A stretch of 62,000 nucleotides of DNA. Origin: Neocallimastix lanati (nom. inval.). Lineage: Eukaryota > Neocallimastigomycota > Neocallimastigomycetes > Neocallimastigales > Neocallimastigaceae. The DNA lies in assembly GCA_016946835.1 (NCBI GenBank), contig JACVTC010000053.1:312501-374500 (forward strand), in the 5' to 3' direction. Below, one piece after another: positions 25,201 to 35,371 of this stretch. Below the pieces are notes generated by a model. It was not told the DNA's origin, searched no databases, and saw nothing but the letters and a program-made list of their open reading frames with translations. Each line of letters opens with the position of its first letter. Position 1 is the first letter of the stretch. The position numbers were made by a program, and so were the translations under genes.

Positions 25201-26190
25201 CAAAGACTTAAGAAAAACTTTTATTGGAATCATATGATTAAAGATATCAAAAGAATTGTTAGTAATTGTGAAAAATGCCAATTAAATCGTCCTCAACCAT
25301 ATCCAGAACCAACCGAAAACCATCCAACTAAAGTGGAGGGTCCCTTTGTGCATTTAGGATTAGATATTATAGGACCGTTACCAAAAACAAGAAATAATAA
25401 TCAATATATTATAGTAACTGTTGATTACTTTACCAAATGGGTTGAAGCCGAACCCACTGAAAACATAACTTCCTCTGATATAATTAAATTTTTAATAAAC
25501 GTTTTTGCAAGACATGGTGTACCTCAAGTTATTACTACTGATAATGGAGTCCAATTCACTTCTGATATGACTAAAATCTTTCTTGATCTTTATGATGTAT
25601 ATGTTAAATTTGTAGCTACTTACCACCCTGAATCAAATGGCCTTACTGAAAATCGAAATAAAGAAATTGGAAAATTACTCCGTTTATTAGGAAGGAAAAA
25701 TCAAGATTGGGATGAAGTTTTACCTTCTGCTTTATGGGCACTTCGAACTACCAAAAATACAGCTACTGGACATTCTAGTTTTGAATTAGTATATGGAAGA
25801 GAAGACCAACAGCCTTATGATATAGCCATAAGAACAATTGAAAATGCAGGTAAATCATATGATGAAATCTTAATGGAAAAATTTGTTCGTCATTATCAAT
25901 GGACTAGAGAAGCATGCGAAAATGTGAAGAATGCTAACAAGTATTGGGCAACAAGACGAGAAGAACAAATAAGTATGAAAAAAGGAAAAGAATTAAAGGC
26001 TGGTGATCTTGTTCTTGTTAGAAACTTTAGCCGCACTAAGCTAGAACCATATTACAATGGACCATTTAAAATTTTAAAAATTCAATTCAACACGGCAACC
26101 CTAATCGATCAGAAGACTGGAAAGCAACTCGATAGGAATGTTCACTTTAAAAATTTAGTAAAGTTTAACTCCGCTTACAGAGAAGCTTGA
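22186..26190 (+). CDS. pol: Element A Pol: protease, RT, RNase H, integrase
   Basis: The frame is open from 22156 and is entered by -1 shift at 22186; the first Met is at 22375, from which 1271 residues follow. Counting from that Met: a protease-like domain at about 205-330 with active-site motif LLIDSCSNLSIV (Cys where Gly is usual); RT about 445-640 with WRLCIDYRK and FIDD; RNase H about 735-860 with RTDASYNG, TDLEGTA and TDHKPL; an integrase HHCC finger about 925-965 (HNIGHEG to CEKCQ); a DDE core with GLDIIGPLP, TDNGVQF and ESNGLTENRNKEIG; and a C-terminal GPF module. All catalytic acidic residues of RT, RNase H and integrase are present, so the protein looks functional. No chromodomain is visible at the end. 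Confidence 0.93.
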   Translation, partial: LLNGSRSTPNDKTIASLNNLQNNTFTKNTPIDNNSFNKESEESDFSDTTESEDNIIINAIKRKMNDNNSEKEENNSKKVHKSLKDNPRPFATPALRKKKENELHNKPNKVYKNQILPSILTQPNINKEKQKEKELRNITRVRESKEENNNYSSKGKKKVESEDILVIDNEIEDIEMNKDNQQNKTNTLEKLISTKTKETNNENTQLVKRNIKMMNNKEPYNIMDDLNNLKSSITIGQLLNACPKIRSQLTQGLKLEKSKIIGTVDNVIARTLLVNNYDHSYISKSNEVAEEDLAMVDASVDGVLGKLLIDSCSNLSIVTKQYFDKLPGEYETVGKSRGRIQLATQDEEYSEGIIVQLPVKINNYEFNADFRIIEKEDSFYDMLINFKTQIDHCLFIHPTLNSLCKLLSESEYEEIAKINNQYYDEESIICTIRKVKETNNEKEIIKELTPMEFIESDEFLSTLNKDYKEQIIKILKEMIDIVATSTEELTPSKLSPHKIRLKANAKPVKLRSFRLTKLKSDILKEELTKLIKKGLIEPSCSEWSSPVVLILKHNGKWRLCIDYRKVNDMTEKDSYSVPYIDEIFDSLGGSKIFTTLDLFSGFHQILMDEESVEVTTFTTKFGNYQFKVMPFGLTGAPSTFQREMNKILFPFIGEFVYVFIDDVLIYSKSIEEHLIHIKQVLEVFKENKLKINIEKCHFLQTEVDVLGHKLTTKGLSPMESKITAIKKWEAPSSIHELRSFLGAIGYYRDFIPKYAQITSPLCKLLKKNTKYEWNKEQQESFELLKEKLINAPILKFPSFDKPFIIRTDASYNGIGGVLLQKEEETGKEHPIHFISRSLKKTEKNYGITDLEGTALFYCMTKFKSYIEGNPLPTTIYTDHKPLVGLFKNKEPLNARQTRWCLTASMLGINIKYESGKKNVLADALSRMKSKEERKILLTKITNGNNEELLSKVIKEFINEKFTVIDGEDYFIDNGNYRKLITDENERFKLILEAHNIGHEGYYKTYQRLKKNFYWNHMIKDIKRIVSNCEKCQLNRPQPYPEPTENHPTKVEGPFVHLGLDIIGPLPKTRNNNQYIIVTVDYFTKWVEAEPTENITSSDIIKFLINVFARHGVPQVITTDNGVQFTSDMTKIFLDLYDVYVKFVATYHPESNGLTENRNKEIGKLLRLLGRKNQDWDEVLPSALWALRTTKNTATGHSSFELVYGREDQQPYDIAIRTIENAGKSYDEILMEKFVRHYQWTREACENVKNANKYWATRREEQISMKKGKELKAGDLVLVRNFSRTKLEPYYNGPFKILKIQFNTATLIDQKTGKQLDRNVHFKNLVKFNSAYREA

Positions 26191-26208
26191 GTCTTCGTCG
26201 GGGCATCT

Positions 26209-26690
26209 TGATAAGAATGTACTAAATAATGCATTCTTAATTAAATCTACGATTTATTTCTAATACATTATGTGTACATTATTATTTTTGTACTTTAATA
26301 AATTTTTAAATCCAAAGATCAAAAATTAAATCAAAAATTATATTAAACTTTATATTTTTATATTAAATCTTATATTAATAGTAATATTTTTATATATTTA
26401 AAACTTATATTAGCAATATTAATAATAAATCTTATTTTTTTTATATTAATAATGAAAATTTATATTAATAATATTTTTATATATTGATAATTAAAAATTT
26501 ATATATTATATTTTAACTTTTTATTATAAAATTTTATATCGAAATGTTTTATTTTATATTGAAAAATATTTTATTTTATTAAAAACCTTTATATTAGAAT
26601 AGTATTTTTATTTTTATTTGAATATTTTAACAGATTGTAATAAAAATTTTAGCCAATTAAATAAATTCTTATTAGTAATATTTTAGATAG

Positions 26691-26731
<41 letters not shown>

Positions 26732-27028
26732 TATTAATATTATAAATGTATTTTATTTATATTGTTATAATTAAATTTTATATAATTAATTATAAAAATC
26801 AATTTAAATTTAATAGTTTTTAAAAAAAAAAAAATAAATAAAATGTAATTTAGTGGCAAGAACAACTTTTATGCCTTAAAAAAAAGTATAAATAGTTGTA
26901 AATTTTGCTACTAATTTTTAAATATCATCAAATAAAATCAAATAAATTTATAAATAAAAATAATAAATAAATAAATAAAATTTGTGTTTCCTTACTTTAT
27001 TTTTATTTAATTCTCTAAAACCTTAACA
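26209..27028 (+). repeat. Element A 3' LTR
   Basis: It matches the 5' LTR. The sequence just upstream, TCGTCGGGGCATCT, stands where a polypurine tract is expected and recurs in modified form before the 3' LTR of element E. Confidence 0.92.
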
Positions 27029-27032
27029 TTTT

Positions 27033-27649
27033 TGATGCATGTCCAGTAAAAATAATAGAAAATAATAGAAAAATTATTTAGAAAAATTATTAATATAAAT
27101 ATTTATTAAAAATTAATTTTATATAATGAATCTTAAAATATATTATTAATATATTATTAAAGATAATTTATTATTATTAATTATTAAAATATTAAATTAA
27201 ATAATAATATTAAAAATATTAAAAGAATTGTTGATAATATAGTAAAATTAGTTATATTAATTATAACGGAGATTGAATGTTTAATTAAATTGATGTTAAT
27301 ATTAAAATAATTTTTAAATAATGTTAAACAAGATGAATTAATAGTTATAAGTAAAAAGTTATGAATATTTATATTTATTAATTAATTTTAGTGTTTCGAT
27401 AAATAAAATTTATAAAATTAGTAAAAAATATAATTATGAAAATAATTTATAAATAAATATTTTCTTTTTTTTTAAGGAATAATAATAAAACATGTATTTT
27501 TTTTTTATGATAAAATATAATAAATAAAATAATAAAAGATAAATAACTAAAAAGTAAATATAATTATTGTAATATAATATTCTTGGAGTAATTCCCTTTT
27601 GCACAAACGCCCAACTAACATATACGGTATTTAATAAAATATCGTATCA
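27033..27649 (+). repeat. Possible solo LTR I (unclassified)
   Basis: The 617 bases between element A and element B begin TG (TGATGCATGTCC) and end CA (ATCGTATCA). They are bordered by TTTT (27029-27032) and TTT (27650-27652), like the other LTR units here. No second copy exists in the window and there is no coding frame, so it could equally be old host DNA. Confidence 0.4.
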
Positions 27650-27652
27650 TTT

Positions 27653-28762
27653 TGATAAATAACAAAATTATTAAATTAAAATAAATAATAAAAAAACAAA
27701 TTCTTATTAAAGTTTTCTAACTTAACCCAAAAATTAATCCATTCTAAAAAAAAATTAAATCCATATTTAAGAAAAATTAATTAAATAAAGATAATTAAAA
27801 TAAAATAATAATAAATTAATTAATCATTAATAATTTTAATTAAAAACTAAAATAAATTAATAAATAATATTTTTCTAAGACTACAAATAAACAAAATAAT
27901 AAACAAATTTAATAAATTATAAATAACAAATAAACAAACTTATAAACATCTCAAAATTAAAATTAACTAGTTAAATAATTTTTTAAGTTACTTTTATTTA
28001 AAATAATGATTATTTTATTTATTTTATAACTCAACTTTTATAAACAAATTGTAATTAAAATAACATTTTAAAACTCATCTTTATCAACATTTTAATTGTA
28101 AATATTGTTTAATTTAATAATAAATTATTCTTTATTTCTCTTTTATTAATTTTATTATTTTTAATGTAAATAGTTTAAAATCAAAGAAAAATATAAAAAC
28201 ATGTAAATATTTCTTATAAATTATTCTTTATTATTAATTAGTTAATAAATTATTATAAATATTTTATTAGTTTTAATAATCAATTTTTTATGATTATTAA
28301 TTATTTAATAAATTATTATAAATATTTTATTAGTTTTAATAATCAAAAGTATGATTATTAATTATTTAATAAATTATTATAGATATTTTATTAGTTTTAA
28401 TAATCAATTTTTTATGATTATTAATTAGTTAATAAATTATTATAAATATTTTATTAGTTATTAATAATCAATTTTATTATTAAAATTTATAATAAATTAG
28501 TATAAATAATAAATATTTCATTTTATTATTTTATTAGTTTTTAACAATTATTTTATTAATTTAAACAAAATTAATTATTAAATAAATAAAGATTAATATT
28601 AAAATAAAAATAAATTTTTTTAATAAAACATTTTTGTGTTTAATAATAAAACATATTTATTTTTTTTTAAATTCCTTAAATCAATTTTTATTCAGTATTT
28701 ATCCTTTTATTCACTTCTGCAAAATTTAATTTTTGTAGATTAAGAATATTAGGTATAAATCA
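27653..28762 (+). repeat. Element B 5' LTR
   Basis: This 1.1 kb LTR carries four tandem copies of a roughly 65-base unit containing TTATTAGTTTTAATAATCAA at about 28215-28475, repeated in the 3' LTR. Confidence 0.9.
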
Positions 28763-29063
28763 ATGGTGGAGAATCCTCTTGTTGCCCCGGTGGTAAGTAA
28801 AATTTTTTTTAGTTTAATATTAGAATAAGCCTAGTTATTCAATGGTAATATTAAACAATAATTAATACAATAAATTAGTCTAGTTTTAGAATAACTCTAA
28901 ATTATTCATAGTAATAGACTCAAATAAATTTATCTTAATAATATGCAAATAAAATATTATAGCAATAAATTATTATAAATTAAAGTTATTAATATAAATT
29001 AATCAACAAATAATATACGTTAAATAAACTGCAAATTAAATTAAATTTATCTTTAATAATTAA

Positions 29064-29118
<55 letters not shown>

Positions 29119-29286
29119 ATTTTTTTAAAGATAATTAAATAGTATTCATATTATTCAATTTAATTAAATAATAAAGTATATATTATAAGTAATAAATAAT
29201 AATAATAATAAAATTTATTAGTAAAATTTTAATAAAAAAAAAAAAAAAAAAATTTATTAGAAAAATTTTAATATAAAAAAATTTTT

Positions 29287-29338
<52 letters not shown>

Positions 29339-30234
29339 TATAAAATAAAATAAAACAGAAGAACTTTAAGAAGTTCTATTATAAAATTATTATTTATTTT
29401 TCAAAAAAGAATATTGTTGCTTTAGAAGCAATAATATAAGTAAAATAATAAGTGGTTTCCGTGATTAGTTTATTCTTTCACAGTCGGCGCGCTGGGAAGC
29501 TCTGAACTATTCTACAAACGTATAAACGTGTAGGAGAATCACTGGTACGAGTAGTACATGACGCCTGAGCAAGTGGGCAAGCTGGCTACGAGTATACTAC
29601 CTACTTATTACTTATATTATTGGAAAATCGTAATTAATATTCTTTTGAGAATTATTAATAATAAATATTTATAATTTAACTTTTTATTATTCTTTAAATA
29701 TTCAAATAATAAAAATTTATAAATACCATTATACTACTTTTTTATTTTTTTTTTTAATATTTTCTAGGATATTATTGTATAAAATATATTTTTTTTAAAA
29801 AAAAAAAAAAAAAAAAAAATAAAATAAATAAATATATAATAAAAAAAAAAAAAAATAAAATTAGAAAACCATAAAATTTAAATTAAGGAAAACAATTAAA
29901 GAAAAGTATTTTTTTTAGTTGGAGGAACTGCTTCTGTTCTCTTGACTGATTGATACTTATAGTAGGAATCTCTTACCCTTAATACTAGTGTATTATTGCA
30001 GTAAGAGCTAACGGACTGTAGAATAAGAATCAATACGGGGGAGTAGGCGCTGATTATAAGTAGAGATCTACGTTAGGTGTAGACGTAGTGTAAAACTCCT
30101 ATAATCAGTGGGACCAAACGTCGTATTATTCTACAACCGTACTATAAGGACGGGAAATCATTCAAGATAAACTAAAGATAATAAGAATTAATAATTTTAG
30201 AAATATTACTACTACTACTAATAATAATAATTAA

Positions 30235-30270
<36 letters not shown>
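28763..30270 (+). promoter_or_regulatory. Element B structured 5' leader
   Basis: A primer-binding-like TGGTGGAGAATCC starts at 28764. Bases 29460-29610 are recognisably the same structured domain as in A, D and G (shared AGCTCTGAACT, ATGACGCC and AAGCTG motifs) though strongly diverged. A second GC-richer domain at 30017-30135 has TGTAGAATAA paired with TTATTCTACA, enclosing CTGATTATA (30050) with TATAATCAG (30100) and CTACGT (30068) with ACGTAG (30083). Between the domains are poly(A), poly(T) and (TA)n tracts, including about 75 A residues near 29040-29116. A run of A immediately precedes the gag ATG. Confidence 0.65.
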
Positions 30271-30274
<4 letters not shown>

Positions 30275-31203
30275 AAACAACTACCAAAGCTATTACTTTT
30301 AGTAGATTACCAATATTAGGTGAAGAAAAAGTCCAATATGAAGAATGGAAATTCGCTTTTGAAAATTGGTGTCGAAAATATAAAATTGAAAACGAAGAAA
30401 AGAATGAATATTTAATTGCCGTAACTACAGATAAAGCAAGAACTATTGTTATAAATTCTTTAAATAAAACACAAGCTGACTCTTATGAAATAATTTTAGA
30501 AAACTTAAAGAAAAGATTTAAACCTTGTACGCCAAAGAATGTAAAATTTTTGGAAATATCAACATTAACCATTAAGAAAGGTGAAAAAGTTTCCGACTTC
30601 GATACAAAATTCTTACAACTCTTAAATCAATTACAATTAGATGGAAAGGATTATATTAGTACTCCATACTACATAAATGCATTTAGAAACTGGTCTAAAA
30701 TGTATGAGTATTTATTAGAATCAGAACCTACTAAATTAAGTGATGCAATGGAAATAACTTCAAAAAAGGAAAAAATGCTTAAACTTCTTGAAGATAATAA
30801 ACCAAAATATAAAACTCAATTCTCAAATGTAAAGAAGAATCTAAATAACACTAATAATAACAATAATAAAAATACTAATTTTAGATCTTTTAACACTAAT
30901 TATTACAATAAAATTCCTTTTATCTCTAATACTAGGACTAATGAAAATTCCAGCTATAATAATAAATTTAGAAATAATAACTATAACAACAATTTTACTA
31001 CAAATAGAAATTTTTACAACCCTGTAGAATTCAACAAAGGAGTCGAACAGAAAAGAGCAACTTTAAAAGGTTCTCAATTCACTGATAAAGAACTAGATGA
31101 TATAACAAAAAAATTATCCGATTTAAAAATCAACCTATGCATAAATTGTCAGCGTATTGGTCACATTGTTGAAGAATGTCCAGAATTAAACCATTTAAAT
31201 TAG
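30271..31203 (+). CDS. gag: Element B Gag
   Basis: Intact 310-residue Gag beginning METTTKAITFSRLPILGEEK. The N-terminal capsid-like region (EEWKFAFENWCRKYK, FDTKFLQLLNQLQ) is followed by an Asn-rich basic stretch and a CCHC knuckle CINCQRIGHIVEEC near the end. It is only distantly similar to A Gag. Since Pol is wrecked, Gag and the cis signals are what this element has kept. Confidence 0.9.
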
Positions 31204-31228
31204 TTATCGGGAGTACGCAATCTCCCGA
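31194..31228 (+). promoter_or_regulatory. -1 ribosomal frameshift signal, element B
   Basis: TTTAAAT at 31194-31200 (T TTA AAT in gag frame) is followed after 6 bases by TCGGGAG (31207-31213) paired with CTCCCGA (31222-31228) around an 8-base loop. The pol frame is -1. Confidence 0.85.
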
Positions 31229-32570
31229 GATAAATAAAATTGCAACAAACAACTATGATCAAGAAAATACTATAGAATATGAAGGAAACAATAATTATAT
31301 GATTAATGCAGCCCAAAAGAGAAAATCGCTAAGTAGGAATGCATTGGATAAAAATAAAATATCACCAAGTAATAAATCTATAGTAAAACCTTCCATTCTA
31401 AATCAACCTAATATAAAAGCTGTTAAACAACAGAAGAAAGCCATTAGAGATAAAAGAAGAAGAGAAATTACAAATGATATAGAAGACATGGATTTATCTA
31501 ATAATAATATTACGCATGAAGAATCTAATAATAATAGTGAAAGTGTTCGTGCAACTAATTTTGACAAACCCCAACCCAATACTCCTAATGAAAATAATTA
31601 TCAAGATATTAATTCAAATACTATACCAGAAAAAGTTAAAACAAAAGGTAAGCGAAACATGACCGAAATACAAATGTTAAAACCTGATGATAAATTCAAT
31701 ATTCTAGAAGAAGCCAATAATTTATATCCTAAAATAAGCCTAACACAATTATTATCAGCATGTCCATCTATAAGAAAAGATCTAGAACAAGGTTGTAAAC
31801 CACGAGTTGAGAAAATACTTTATACTATTCAAAATTTAAATATTCCTATATTGTGTGGAAAAATAGGAAACAAATCAGTCAAAATACTTTTCGACACAGG
31901 TGCAAATGTTAACATCATAACTAAAAATTCACTTGAAGAACTAGAAAATGTACTCATTAATAATTGTGACCTTTCTGAAACTATTACAATTGCCGATGGT
32001 ACAATACTCCATACTAATTCTTATATAAATTTAAAATTAATTATAAATAATAACTTAACTGTGAATGAAAAATTTTATATAATAGATTATACAAATCCAT
32101 TCTTTAATATTATATTAGGAAGAGGTATACAAAAGAAGTACAGACTCTACATTGATCCAGATGATGATTGCTTATATCAAAAAACAAAAAAAGGAATTAA
32201 AAGAATAACTGAAATATATAATAACCATACTTCTTTAAAGACGCCTATGTGTAATGCAATAATAATAGAAAAGAATAAAGGTATCGGAAGTACTCTTTTG
32301 CAAAAGGAGGAAGACAAATTAGAGCACCCAATTTGTTGTTTAAGTAGGACATTGTCAATCAACAATAACAAACCAATAAAATTTATAACTGATTATAAGC
32401 CACTTTTAGGTTTGCTCAAGAAAAATATTCCTAACAACAATAGACATGCTCGTTGGATAGAAGAATTCAATAAATACAAAACCAACCTAGTTTATCAAAA
32501 AAGAAAAAGAAATCTTTTTGATGATGCACTTTCAAGACTATCATCAAAAGACTCTGAAGCAATACTTTAG
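31200..32570 (+). CDS. pol: Element B Pol remnant: protease plus partial RNase H, RT deleted
   Basis: The frame is open from the shift site to TAG at 32568. It carries a linker region with LTQLLSACPSIRKDL, a protease with canonical ILFDTGANVNIIT and the YRLYIDPDDD segment. Near 32230 it jumps to RNase H-like sequence (GIGSTLLQKEE, then TDYKPLLGLL and FDDALSRL). RT is absent and the first RNase H catalytic stretch (RTDAS in relatives) is replaced by IIEKNKG. The deletions keep the frame open. After the stop, 32571-32690 holds a stub of the integrase end in another frame (GKLLERNVHIK-like). Confidence 0.85.
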   Translation, partial: LVIGSTQSPEINKIATNNYDQENTIEYEGNNNYMINAAQKRKSLSRNALDKNKISPSNKSIVKPSILNQPNIKAVKQQKKAIRDKRRREITNDIEDMDLSNNNITHEESNNNSESVRATNFDKPQPNTPNENNYQDINSNTIPEKVKTKGKRNMTEIQMLKPDDKFNILEEANNLYPKISLTQLLSACPSIRKDLEQGCKPRVEKILYTIQNLNIPILCGKIGNKSVKILFDTGANVNIITKNSLEELENVLINNCDLSETITIADGTILHTNSYINLKLIINNNLTVNEKFYIIDYTNPFFNIILGRGIQKKYRLYIDPDDDCLYQKTKKGIKRITEIYNNHTSLKTPMCNAIIIEKNKGIGSTLLQKEEDKLEHPICCLSRTLSINNNKPIKFITDYKPLLGLLKKNIPNNNRHARWIEEFNKYKTNLVYQKRKRNLFDDALSRLSSKDSEAIL

Positions 32571-32699
32571 TTCTTGAAGATCCACAAACAGGAAAACTCC
32601 TTGAAAGAAATGTTCATATAAAAAAATGTTTTCCCTTATGTACTACAAGAAAATGATACAACTTCAAGGGACGAAGTTGACTCTTAAGGGCCGAGAAAT

Positions 32700-33808
32700 T
32701 GATAAATAACAAAATTATTAAATTAAAATAAATAATAAAAAAACAAATTCTTGTTAAAGTTTTCTAACTTAACCCAAAAATTAATCCATTCTAAAAAAAA
32801 ATTAAATCCATATTTAAGAAAAATTAATTAAATAAAGATAATTAAAATAAAATAATAATAAATTAATTAATCATTAATAATTTTAATTAAAAACTAAAAT
32901 AAATTAATAAATAATATTTTTCTAAGACTACAAATAAACAAAATAATAAACAAATTTAATAAATTATAAATAACAAATAAACAAACTTATAAACATCTCA
33001 AAATTAAAATTAACTAGTTAAATAATTTTTTAAGTTACTTTTATTTAAAATAATGATTATTTTATTTATTTTATAACTCAACTTTTATAAACAAATTGTA
33101 ATTAAAATAACATTTTAAAACTCATCTTTATCAACATTTTAATTGTAAATATTGTTTAATTTAATAATAAATTATTCTTTATTTCTCTTTTATTAATTTT
33201 ATTATTTTTAATGTAAATAGTTTAAAATCAAAGAAAAATATAAAAACATGTAAATATTTCTTATAAATTATTCTTTATTATTAATTAGTTAATAAATTAT
33301 TATAAATATTTTATTAGTTTTAATAATCAATTTTTTATGATTATTAATTATTTAATAAATTATTATAAATATTTTATTAGTTTTAATAATCAAAAGTATG
33401 ATTATTAATTATTTAATAAATTATTATAGATATTTTATTAGTTTTAATAATCAATTTTTTATGATTATTAATTAGTTAATAAATTATTATAAATATTTTA
33501 TTAGTTATTAATAATCAATTTTATTATTAAAATTTATAATAAATTAGTATAAATAATAAATATTTCATTTTATTATTTTATTAGTTTTTAACAATTATTT
33601 TATTAATTTAAACAAAATTAATTATTAAATAAATAAAGATTAATATTAAAATAAAAATAAATTTTTTTAATAAAACATTTTTGTGTTTAATAATAAAACA
33701 TATTTATTTTTTTTAAATTCCTTAAATCAATTTTTATTCAGTATTTATCCTTTTATTCACTTCTGCAAAATTTAATTTTTGTAGATTAAGAATATTAGGT
33801 ATAAATCA
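32700..33808 (+). repeat. Element B 3' LTR
   Basis: It is nearly identical to the LTR at 27653. AAGGGCCGAGAAAT just upstream is the likely plus-strand primer. TTTTT (33809-33813) follows. Confidence 0.9.
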
Positions 33809-33813
33809 TTTTT

Positions 33814-34652
33814 TGGTAAAGAACGAACATATAATGGATTATTAATTAGAATTTCAACTTACTTTAGAATCCATTATATTATTCTTTACTTAATATTACT
33901 TTACTATATTTTCTATACTAAAATATTTTCTAAATATATTTATTTTTTTTATATTTTTATTAAAAGTTTCTAAAATATTATCAATAATTTTATATTTTTA
34001 TTATTAATATCAATATCTATAATTTAACCTTAAATTTTATTATTTTATTAAAGTGTTTATTATCAATATTAATATTTTATTTTTATTTTCAAATATATTA
34101 TTATATTATTATTATATTGTATCAATATTAAACTTGTATTCTTTTTAGTATTTTATTTTATTTTTAAATTGATTATTTTATATTTTTATTCCCCACAAAT
34201 AAAATCAAATCTTAATTGATTAATAATAAATATTAAATATATTATAGTTTTTAAATTTATTTTATATAAAATATAAGAATATTATATTAACATTCTTGAT
34301 TAAAATAACTTTATTTTTCTGTAAAATCTTTTTAAATTTTGTTTGTTACTTTTCGTATATATTAAATAATTTAGTTTTAGTATATGAAAAATAATATAAA
34401 ATTATGTAAACAAAATTTATTAAAATAAAAATACTTATGAATTAGTTAATTTAAATTAATATAAAATTTTAAGTAATTAGTAATAGTAAATATTTTTTTT
34501 TAAATATGATAATAAAATGTAGAAAGGCTTTACATATTTATTTTTTTTCAAAAAGTATAAATAAGTGAAGTTTTTCAATAATTAAAATGTAGACAGAAAA
34601 ATATTAAAAATAAATAATTAAATAAAATTCTAATAAAACCCGAACCATAACA
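33814..34652 (+). repeat. Solo LTR H1
   Basis: 839 bases from TGGTAAAGAACG to CCGAACCATAACA, flanked by TTTT on both sides (33810-33813 and 34653-34656). It has TATAAATA at 34556-34563, about 30 bases after GGCTTTACA. No internal region adjoins it, so it is a solo LTR. A diverged second copy, H2, lies at 57060. Confidence 0.85.
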
Positions 34653-34656
34653 TTTT

Positions 34657-35290
34657 TGATAAATAATAATAATATATATTAAGAAATAGTAAAAGATTTT
34701 ATAATATTTTAAATATTAAAATAATTAAATAGTAATAACTTAATAATAATCTTGTTCATAATATTAAATAATTATAATAATTTTTATTATTATAATAATA
34801 TTATTTAATAATAATATTTATATACATTTGATTGGAAAATATAGTTACACCAACTATAATAATAATATAAATATAAAATTTTTTATATGGAATAATTAGT
34901 TCTTTAGAAATTAATTTATAAAATAATTATGAAATTTATTAAGAGAATTTATTTAGAAAAATAATGAATTATAACAATTAAAAATATTTCTCAACGTTGT
35001 ATAATCAACTATAAAAATATTAAATAAAAATTATTATTATAACAAATATATAAAGTTATAAACTATATTATTTATATTATAGTATTTAACTATTTTAATT
35101 ATTTATAAAAAGAATTATAATATTTAATATATAGATTAAATATTATATAAATTTTTAATAAAACATTTTTTTTAAAATAATTAAGTAAATTTAAATATTA
35201 AATATCGGTAAAACTTGTTAAAATAAAACAAGGTAAAACGATATAAAATAAGTTTAAGAAAATAAAATAAATAATACCTTAAACTTATTA
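34657..35290 (+). repeat. Element C 5' LTR
   Basis: It starts TGATAAATAATAATAAT and ends ACCTTAAACTTATTA. The primer-binding-like TGGTGGAGAACC follows at 35293 after two bases. Only about 80 bases separate the LTR from gag. Confidence 0.85.
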
Positions 35291-35371
35291 AGTGGTGGAG
35301 AACCTCATTCTACTCCCGGGAAAGCAAATTCCTTGAACATTTTTTTATTATTACATTTTTAAACCCATTTC

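Larger units (their letters stand above)
19074..27028 (+). mobile_element. Element A: complete Ty3/gypsy-type LTR retrotransposon
   Basis: It has LTRs of about 820 bases at 19074-19892 and 26209-27028, beginning TG and ending CA. They look alike throughout when read side by side, apart from about one base in an A run. Flanking TTTT at 19070-19073 and 27029-27032 fits a 4-bp target duplication (a 5-bp TTTTT reading is also possible). Inside are a 1.4 kb structured leader, gag, a -1 frameshift signal and an unbroken pol. Domain order protease, RT, RNase H, integrase places it in Ty3/gypsy. Intact frames and matching LTRs suggest recent insertion and possible activity. It points away from the tRNA gene. 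Confidence 0.93.
27653..33808 (+). mobile_element. Element B: non-autonomous Ty3-type element with gutted Pol
   Basis: LTRs are at 27653-28762 and 32700-33808 (about 1110 bases, TGATAAATAAC to GGTATAAATCA), differing visibly at about two places. Gag and the frameshift signal are intact. Pol runs from protease into RNase H remnants with RT missing, and integrase is reduced to a C-terminal stub. TTT precedes it and TTTTT follows. Near-identical LTRs around a defective pol imply recent copying with enzymes supplied in trans. Confidence 0.9.
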
